Positions 55,300-64,000 of a DNA stretch of 64,000 nucleotides are shown piece by piece (position 1 is the first letter of the stretch; each line of letters begins with the position of its first letter). The notes under the pieces are model-generated. The model saw only the letters and a program-made list of their open reading frames with translations. It was not told the DNA's origin and did no database searches. The stretch is from Rhynochetos jubatus (Eukaryota > Chordata > Aves > Eurypygiformes > Rhynochetidae): the NCBI GenBank assembly GCA_027574665.1, contig CM050665.1, forward strand, positions 1,674,001-1,738,000. Reading direction: 5' to 3'. The translations under genes and the position numbers were made by a program.

Positions 55300-58200
55300 G
55301 CGAGCGCCTCTGGAGTCAGGCTTCAGAGCCGGTTCATTGTCGCGTTGGGAACGGGAGTAGGAGGAACTGGGAATCCACAGCGTGCCCGAAGCACAGCAGA
55401 GGAGTTGTAAACGCTAAAACAAAGCAAAGCTATACATCTGAGGCACGTCAGGAATCCCTTTAGAGATGTGTAGGGAGGGACAGGGGGAGGCAGCATCCTT
55501 TTAGCCTCGCTGGGAAAACACATTCTTCTGTTAAGCTGGAGGGCAAGAGACCACGTAAAGGAGGCTTTCGGAACTAGGCGAGGGATAAAACACACGCGTG
55601 TTTTTTAAAAGCGGCCTGGAGAGGGCTGAGCAGTCACAGAGCCTCTCTTGTAGTAAAAGGACAATGGATTTAGCCGGTCGTGGTTCCTTCCAAGGTTTCA
55701 CATTCGCCGTCTTCTACACTGCTCTCAGCCTGAACCTGCTGCCCCAGCACAGCTTGGGTAGCGCCCTAAGATTCATTTTTAAATCAACACAATCAGTAAC
55801 GGTCTGCAGCAAGTTTTATTGTCTCCTGTGTACAGGGAAGCACCTGGGTCCTGCCAGGCCCTTTCTGTTTTGAACTCCTCTACAGGTATTTCCGGATAGA
55901 ACTTGGCAACTTCAGACACGGCCGTTGTCCTCGTTTCTCTGGCTCCTGAGGCAGCTCACCCGTTCTGCCGCACCTCACGCCTAGTGCAGAGCAGGCCCTG
56001 ATCCCTCCCTCTCTTCCCTTCGGCAGCTTCTGCACAGCCACGCAAAACCGACCCCGGCGCCAGGCTTTTCCTGGCTAACGGGTCCGAGGTGCCTCCTCCA
56101 GGCAGCCCGGCACGGCCTGTCCCACTCCACGCTCCCCACGTTATACCGAGTTCCAGAAATACCCTGGTTCGGGCTCCTTGAAGCGAGGTGCGTTCTCTTT
56201 AAACGTAAAAAGCCAACCACCACTGCTCGGTCTAAGCTGTGAAATTCTGCGGCTAACGCCGCGTACCCCAAACGTTCAGCTGGAAGAAGCCAGGCTGTCC
56301 GCTTCAGGGTTAAGGTTCGGATATCCCGGATTACAGCTAACATCGACCTGAACTGTCTCGCCTGTAGCTTCTCCAGACAACCGCGTGTCCCGTGGAAGCG
56401 AGTGGCAACACGGTGCCGCGTCCCGGCGCCAGAGCCGCGCTCTTACGCAACCCCCGCGGCGCAGCCAGTCAGCCTCCCCCTGACGCGGTGGCGAGGTTAT
56501 TTTTACAGCGTCATGGCAACAGGTTTTCTGCTCTGACACGTTTCCATAGCAGGAGGAGGATTGGGTGGGTGCCTGCCTTCCCCAAAAGCTTTGTTTTGCT
56601 GTGCAGAATGGGTTTAGCCCCTTATTTTCCTCCCCGGTACAGAACTACACAAGTGCTATCGGCGCACAGCTGAGAAGCCGGCGTCACTCGCGTCAGCCAC
56701 GCTGAAATACTCCATTCGAGCTTATTGCAGCTTCCAAGCTGGGAGACCCGAGAAGCGAGGCGGCCGGCATCACGCCGAGCCAGCGGCGTGCAGAGGGAAG
56801 CGGGAACTGCCGCTGCGCACCGTGAGAGAGCGAGCTTCACCCAAGCTTGGGGTCAGCCTTACTGGGAAGCTGCTGCGCTCGTTGGCTCCCGTCATCGTAG
56901 CGGCCCGCAACGAAAACGCTAAGGGGGAGTTACACATCACCTCTCCCTTCCGGTAGGGGCGAGGTAGCGTCCTGCTCCAGGTGAAGCTGTACTGGGTTTC
57001 GTTAGAAACTACGGCCAGAGATGACCCTGGGCACGCCGAGCTGAGTCCTTACGAGCATCTTATCCCCCCGGGAGTACGACCTAGGAATCCATTCTACTTC
57101 CCACCTGTAAAATCCACCCCTGCCTTCAGGAAAGCGCCCGGTAGACAGTCACCACCGCGACCGTGGCGCGGATTTCGCAGCAAAGCTGGCATAAACCTGC
57201 TGTGACCTAACGGGACTGCGACCCAAGCTCTTCCCACTGCGTGTACGTGCACGTTGTCTGCAGGGCTCCGGCAGCCCAGCTGCCTACATCAGCTTTGGGA
57301 AGGTGCTCCTTTCGTCTCTTAATCCCGTAAAAGCCCTCAGGCCCATTCTGGTTCCACTGCTCTCGAGAGAAAGGTGTGTGCTCCCCTCCCGCTGATGCAC
57401 GGATAGCTCAGGGGCGCGAGCAGGGTGCGCCCAAACCCGCGTTTGCCACGATGTTCTCGCTCCCGGAGTACCCAGGTCGCTGCGGACAGGCCCGTTCCGT
57501 GTCGGATCAAACCTTTCCCGTGAGCCGACAGCACCGAATACACGTGCTGAAGCACCTGAGCCCTGACAATTACCTGGCTGCGTGGGAATAAACTCCCAGA
57601 CAACGTGCCACAGCTGAGCGGCTGAAAGCGCCCTCCTCCTATTAATACCCGAAGTTAGCACAGCTGTAAGGTCAATCACAGGGTGCTGCCGGACAAGCTG
57701 CCTGGGACAGAGGGCTCCAGGGGCGACGAGCGCGGGGGGCACGCGGCAGAGGGGCCTCTGAAAGAGAGCTCTTGTGCCAGCCCCAGCGCTGACACGGACC
57801 CCAGTCCCTTCGCAGCCCCGTGCTGCTCTGCTTTCCCACGCCGCAGCGGCGCTACGCTTGCTTCGCTCCGTTTCTGCGAACCCACCATTTAACACTAGAA
57901 AGGTTAGAGCACTACGAGCAGTAGCCAAAAAAGACGTGGAACCAGACCGTCCATTCCAAACACGTTAATTACCCTCAGAAGGTAATAAACATCTCTGCCT
58001 GCCTACCCTCCCTGCCCACAGTAGGAAGGGAGTCTTTGCGTAGACGTGAGTTCAGGGTCTTCCTGGCTGCTGGGAAGGCGAAGCGCTCACCCCCCGAAGC
58101 CAGCTGAGGGGATAAGACAACAGTAAACTAGGGAGAAACAGGCAGTTTTGCCAACGGTTCATCTAAGAGAAATGCCTGCCCGCAAAATCATTACCCTGCT

Positions 58201-61200
58201 AGCAGGAGTAAGTGTGAAGCAATAGGAAATCCAACCCTAAATCTCTTTCCCATGCACCGAGCCAAGGAACATTCTGAGCTTATTGCAGAGTTTCTATTCC
58301 TGTTCTCGATGGTACTGAAGAAAAAAAAAATCCCTCTAGCTTCCAGACAGACCTACAGGCGAAACCCAAAGTCTAGCCGAAGCGGTAAACACCGAGGAGA
58401 ACTCGCAAACCGAGCGTTAACCCGATTTCAGTGGCGGAATCGGGGTGTCTCCTGGGAGCAGCATCCTGGCGGAACACGGGGTTGAAGCGGCTGTCCTAGG
58501 AGAGCCCAGCAGCACCGAGCGCTGCGACAACATCGAGGGCTCTCACCCCGATTCGTCTGATCCCTGACCAGCGGAAGTTCCTCCGGCTCTTCACTGCCTG
58601 AGCAGGGATTCGGTTTGAGGCTGCGAGAAGATTGTGCAAACTTAGAGCTCGCCAGGACAGCGCTCCTTTGAAAGAAAGCTGTCCCCAGTGGCACCACAGG
58701 CAGTACTGGACCAAAGCGGACAGGACGCAGCGCTGTAACAGGTTTACCAGCTGCCACGTCTTGTTAGAGTTAAAAAAACACCCTAAAAATAATCAATTAG
58801 GACGTTTTGTGGGAGAGCACCGCCAACATAAAATCGCATCGAAGGGAAACTGCCTTACCTATGGCACTGCCTGCACTCCACGTGACGGAGAGAACAACCC
58901 TGTCTGCTTGTCATTTCTGAAGTACCATTAGCGGCTGCTGTTTTTCTCAACTCCTGTAATGACAAGTCAGCTGCGCTCTCGGGTTCCTGCTGTCGCAATA
59001 CTTGGGTTGCGCGTGCAGCAGATAAAATTCTGAGAATCTCAGCTGAATTTTAATGATACATATTTTTCACTTTGCCAGTGAGAAGACATGTATTAAAAAA
59101 AAAAAGGCAAACTATGTTTTAAAGGGGTTTTTTTGTTGCTGTTATTGTTCTGTTTTACATGTCCAACTCCTGTGAAGCCCTCTTCCCCACAATTGGCAGG
59201 AGGGACCTCTTTCAGCTGGGGTCTGCCTGGGAGCCAGCGTGCCACAGGCGTGCGTTTTCCTCAGCGCTGGCAGCGAACCGGCACCGGCTGGAGGTTTATC
59301 AGTGCTGCCGGGGCTCTGCTGTAAGGCACAGAAGCAGAAAAACAGGCGGTAACAACCCTCCATCTCTGGCAAGTGCTGTGATACTTGGGAGAGGCTGATA
59401 CTTGGAGGGGAATGTATTCCAGAAATAGCCAAACTGGCAGGGTTTCACAGCACAGGGCTGGAGATCCTACAGCCCAAGTTACACGGTGCTGCTCCCAGCT
59501 CAGACACCCCGATACTCGGAGCAAAAGCAGACGTACCCTTCCAGACGGCAGCTCCCTCCACGTAAAACGGCTCCGACCTCTCAACACCTCACTTTCTGGG
59601 CTGGCTCGCTCTCAGCCGGCCCGCAAACACCCCGCTACAAGACGCGGAAGCATCGCGAGACACCCCTGCCCCAGGGAAAGCAGCTGACACGATGCTACAA
59701 CCCCTTGTGCATTTATTAACACCCTTTCAGGCCCTGATGGCTCAGGATGACATGGCCCTAGAGCTCAAAGCGGCGTTAGTCGCTGTTAATCACCTTCTCA
59801 CCACTCCCTGTGGACGAGAGCATCGTCCCACCGACCCTGCCCCACGCTCGGCGGTCAAGCACTGTCCGAGCAGCTCAGTCACCCCGAGACAGCCACGCAC
59901 AGCTACGCGAAGCTGTTCCCAACAGCTGACCGCACGTTTACTCCACGTGACTTATTTTTTTTTCAATCATCACGCTGCAGGCTCCACAGCCCAGCAAGAA
60001 TTCTGAGTGAAAAGGCAGAGACCAGAGGTAGGACCAGCCCCGCGATGCAGTTAAACTCCACAGGCTTGACGGCTGTAGGAGAAAACAGTCCCCAGGTCCC
60101 CGTCAGAAGTTCCCTGACAGCAACCAACATCTCCTCGGTCAGGGTGCTGCAAAGACCCTCCTTTCCCTACAGACGAGAGAGATTTACAGAAGGGAACAGC
60201 CCGTGAAGTGAGAAGTTCAACACAATCCTCCCTGACTCTCAAACACTGCCCCTCATCTCGGATTCACAAGGAGCCTGACATCCCATTTAATCCTTTTCCC
60301 TCCCTCTCAGCTGCCACCTCTAGAGAGAGACGGCTGAACAGTGACAGTCGTGCGCAGCGATGTCACCCTCGCTGAGCTCTCAGAAGCGAAGGGCTGAGCT
60401 ATACGATACCTGCACCCCCGGAGAGCGCTAACCAGAAAGTTATTAGGTTGAAAGTCCGCAAGATCAGCCTTATCGACGGGCAGACGGCTGCCACGCCACG
60501 TTAAAGCGGTTTATGGGTATGGGGAGACACGGCAGCAGAGTTAAGGGGTGACAGCACACGTCCGCAGCGAGGCTGCTGGCGGGACGAGGCCGGCTTGCTT
60601 CCCTCTGCCAGGGGAGCCCCAGGGACAGCCAGCGGGGAGCAGTCTGCAGGGAACGCGCACCCCTCCCCTTCCCAGGATCATAACCGGGCGTGCTGTCACG
60701 TTTGCGAGATGAACATCTGGAGTGGAGTTGAGACAAGGATCAAACACTGAGCAGGCAAATACAGAATTCTCACGCTGCCCCGGTGCCAATTAGCATCTTC
60801 CCTGTCTGTAACCACGGGCTTCAGCTGCCTGAGCTTAAGCCCAACACTGCACGCTGAGGGCTTACTGAGAACGTAAATAAAAATCAGATGTAGCCACGGG
60901 GGGCGTCTAGAAAAGGGGGGAGCGACTGCCCCGAGCTGGTACCGCACCTCAAGGCCGGCACCAAGCTCTTCACGTCACCAAACCCCAGCGCACCTTCCCC
61001 CCGGCAGCTGGCCGTGCCCCGCTCCGGAAAGGCTTTCGATCATTCCAAGCAAGCAGGAACCCTGCTGAACTTTCACGGGGAGAAGTGACGGATTCTCCTG
61101 CCTCCCGAGCCATCAAAGAGGCGGGATAGCTTTTGGGAAGACGTGTTAATCAAACGAAAGCTATCAAACTCCACACAGCAGCAAGCGCGACACGGAGGAA

Positions 61201-64000
61201 ATCAAACAGTTCTCCCCGTGAATCAGCCCGTCCCTACGGCCGCCAGGCTGGGGAAGAGCGGCCGCCACGCTCGACCCCGGCAACAAAACCCGGACCGACA
61301 TCTCAGCTTCGGCCCTGGCCGATCCGTCAAACGGACATTGCCAGTGACGCGGTGACAGCAGTTTTCCAATGAAAAGGGAGCAGGGAGAGGCAGGCTGACA
61401 GCGCAGCGACAGAACAGCCGGGTCCTGTGGGTGTTCCAGGAGTCACAAGTGACAAGGTTCACCCAGTGCATCTAATGCCGAGCGGTAGGTTTGTACGGCC
61501 CTTTTCCTACCCTCCTCTGTGGCGCACAGGGGTAGCACACAGCCATCATCTCTGCTATTCAGCGTAAATCAGGCCCTAGAAAAGCGAGTAAATCCACCCC
61601 TGCATAGCCAGACCTTCAGTGGGGTGTACTGGGAGGAGAGGAAAGGAGCAACTGGGCATTAAGGCAAGGAAACCCATGTCTGGCCTAAGAACGGTGGTTG
61701 GCACTTAGGGATGCCACCAGAACATAAACCTCGAGTCAAACTTTCCACCTCTGAAGCACAGAGAAACGTAGAATAACCCAGCTGCTGACACTGCTGCCTG
61801 GTGTCAGACGTACCCCAAACCAGAGCTTTCTACACAAACGTGTACACCAAGCGCAAGGGGTCCGACCCCGGGTGAAGCACCTGGGAAAATCCGCTCTACC
61901 AAACTGGGGGAATGGTGAAGGAATATCGCACCGGGGGAAGGAGGGGGTGAAATAAGGGCAAAAGAACAACACACCCGTTGGGGATTCCCAGAGGGAAGAC
62001 AGGGAGTTCTTCTCCCATTCTTCAATCGACTCGGTCCCGTTGGTTTTCGGAACAGGGAAACTCCTTCACCTCCTCACCTGCCAGCCTGCAGGTGGAAAAG
62101 CAGAGTTACCGGCTGTAACCCTTCCCGGAATCCCAGCACAGAACCCCTGCATAACCCGATTCATCGCCTGCTTGTGCGTTTGTTTAGGGTGCCGGCGGGA
62201 AGGGGATCCCCAACAGCAGCTCTCTGGGGCAAAGAGCTGAGATTTGTGTTGGGAGGATTCCTGGAGGAGAGAGCGGAGCAGGCAGCCGGCCTCCGGGGAG
62301 GTTCCGCAGTACGGAACAAACCAAGGCGTCACGCGCTCGCAGGAACGTAACGCAACACGCGCTGCCGGGCACGGCGTCAGGTCCCGTTTTAAACTCGTGT
62401 ACGTTGAAGAACTTCGTTAAACTGGAAGGGCACGAAAGATGCCAGAGAACTGCGGCAAGCAAGAGCAGAACACCCCCACAGCCTAGGCCGCACGACGTAT
62501 GAGAAGAGGGTGACGGGTGGCCCAGATAAGCCACCCGAGAAGCAAAGGTCCCCTCCAGAGGGGTCCCAGCCTCCTGCAGCCTCAGGATGTGGCACCGTGC
62601 ATGTCCTGACCTACCACTGCACCTGAGCGTGGGAGTAGGCGACCCGCGGTGTCACGACCCACGGTGTCACGACCCAGGGCTGCTCAAGAGCACAGAAGGA
62701 GCAACATGGAGTTTATTCTTACTCGTCTGCGAGTTTTGAGGTCAGCCACAAACCGTTTCATCTGAGTTGGTGGTATAATCTCAGTAATCACAGGCTTCTC
62801 ATCCATCCTTGTTTACTGTGTTCTGGTTATTTACCACGTTAAGTGAGGTTGTGGGCATAAGAATCAGCTTAATACAAGGGTTTTAGTTGCCAATTAACAC
62901 GTTCCCATTAGTTAGATAATCACTAGCTGCTACCCTCCTGGCTGTAATTCACAGGTTAGTTTGCATAATTACCTCCCATTCACTTCTCACCCTTAACGAT
63001 GGGCCTGGCTCGCTGGGGAAGGGGAATCCTCCTGTCCCACAGACGGGGCAAAGCCACCGCTGGCTCGCAGGTCCCACAGACGGGTGTGTTTCTAATTACG
63101 CACCACGGCACGATACTCACGACGTTAAATGGCTTGACTCATCTGGCAGAGGTGAGGCGTTTCGCAGCGTCACGGTGTACTGTCGTAATTTCCAAGGGAA
63201 ACAGCCTCTCCTTGGTGCCCAGGGCTGGCTAAAGCGGAAGTTGCGGTGTCCAGCCCAGCTCCAGGTCTGGGGGGACAAATGTGATCCAGAGCACGAGGCT
63301 ACCCTTCAGCTCTCCAACTGCAGAGCAGAGCTAATGCCAACCAAACCCACCCCGTCTTGCACTCCAGGCTGCTCATGGAGTCTCTTCGCATCCTCAGGAT
63401 GGAATTCCCTGGACTGACACCGGCTGACATAGTGGGATTCCCCTAAACCCAAGCACCTGTTTTCAGAGCTCCATCTTTAGGGGCTGCCCCAGAACGTTGC
63501 TCAACCAGGAGCCCAATTAAACACCCGCCCCACGCACACCCACCCCCCACGCACACCTTCTCGCACACCTGCGGCCACACTGAAAGGTTTCAGGGCACGA
63601 ACTTGGCCGTAACCCCACAGCGAGAGCCCCTGGGGGCACAGTCTGTTCCTGCGCTCGAGAACTCAGCGCTTGGCCCCCGAGTGAACGCTGGCTCTGCAAA
63701 TAAAGCGAGCGGTCGCTCGACCGCTGACACAACTCGTTACACAAGAAGAAGTGTTTTGGTAGTAGGTGTTGACCAGAAAAGTGCAGTGCTCCTGGCCAGC
63801 TCTCTCTGCCCAGTTCTTCCTGTGGGTTTCCTGCATGTTTTCCTCTCCCTCCGCAGAACGAAGGCATCCGTTCTCGTCTCACTTTCCTCGGGAGAGCACA
63901 CACTTACCGGTTTCACAACCCGAGCGATGCCAGGAGTCCTGCAAAACTCTTCCGCAAACAAACGGCACTCTGAAGGCGTTATGAAGGTCCTTGGGATAAA
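55300..64000. other. 8.7 kb with no recognised gene
   Basis: Base composition is more balanced than to the left and open frames are short (none over about 215 codons). I found no conserved protein on either strand. By human synteny TTLL9 should follow PDRG1 tail to tail; I looked for TTL-domain motifs such as WLLEVNASPS and did not see them. The DNA may be intergenic, TTLL9 intron or UTR sequence, or a non-coding transcript. Only an LTR-like stretch near 62.6-63.4 kb stands out. Confidence 0.6.
62650..63428 (-). mobile_element. Possible LTR-like fossil of an avian endogenous retrovirus
   Basis: On the minus strand the segment would end in GGGTCGTGACA, a TG...CA-type terminus that appears twice 15 bp apart, with an AATAAA at 62712-62717 about 50-60 bp before that end, as in R-U5 of an LTR. 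The outer boundary is uncertain; a candidate is the 'ctgaca' near 63,425. No internal retroviral genes are recognised, so a solitary, old LTR is the best reading. The family is not identified and the call is tentative. Confidence 0.22.

Noticed and set aside
59692-60006. 104-codon open frame right of PDRG1
   Set aside because: Short, low-information, no recognised family, no splice or poly(A) context that supports a gene.

Overview
This is a vertebrate, almost certainly avian, microchromosome-like window. It is GC-rich, with compact genes, CpG-island promoters, many GC-rich minisatellites, and CR1 LINE fragments with the typical bird 3' end. There is one assembly gap (about 653 N). The gene order matches the human 20q11.21 block, so the best placement is the bird chromosome 20 equivalent.

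Layout, left to right. 1-4.1 kb: GC-rich DNA with no recognisable gene and a short CR1 remnant. 4.1-20.7 kb: TM9SF4 on the minus strand, 18 coding exons, 644 residues, a nine-span endomembrane protein. 21.2-31.7 kb: HCK on the minus strand, 12 coding exons, 508 residues, a Src-family tyrosine kinase. 32.7-36.8 kb: CCM2L on the minus strand, 10 exons, 596 residues, a PTB plus harmonin-homology adaptor. 38.1-48.5 kb: XKR7 on the minus strand, 3 exons, about 526 residues once one apparent 1-nt homopolymer error is allowed for. 48.5-53.7 kb: intergenic DNA with the gap and a long polypurine tract. 53.7-55.3 kb: PDRG1 on the plus strand, 5 exons, 132 residues, a prefoldin-like subunit. 55.3-64 kb: no gene recognised; possibly one LTR-like fossil.

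Four minus-strand genes lie head to tail with about 0.5-1.4 kb between predicted ends. XKR7 and PDRG1 are divergent. I derived exon borders by translating the conserved proteins and placing GT/AG sites; in all genes except XKR7 the exon lengths sum to an intact reading frame.

The most unusual signal is in XKR7. The last coding bases of exon 1 and its 5' splice site have been amplified into an 81-103 bp minisatellite in intron 1, giving a row of decoy exon-end/donor copies beside the real donor. Other points of interest are a 255-nt uninterrupted purine run upstream of PDRG1, a GGGACT-type array directly upstream of CCM2L, a GGAT array in the predicted XKR7 3' UTR, and AT-rich islands in and upstream of XKR7 with clustered homeodomain-like and SOX-POU-like motifs.
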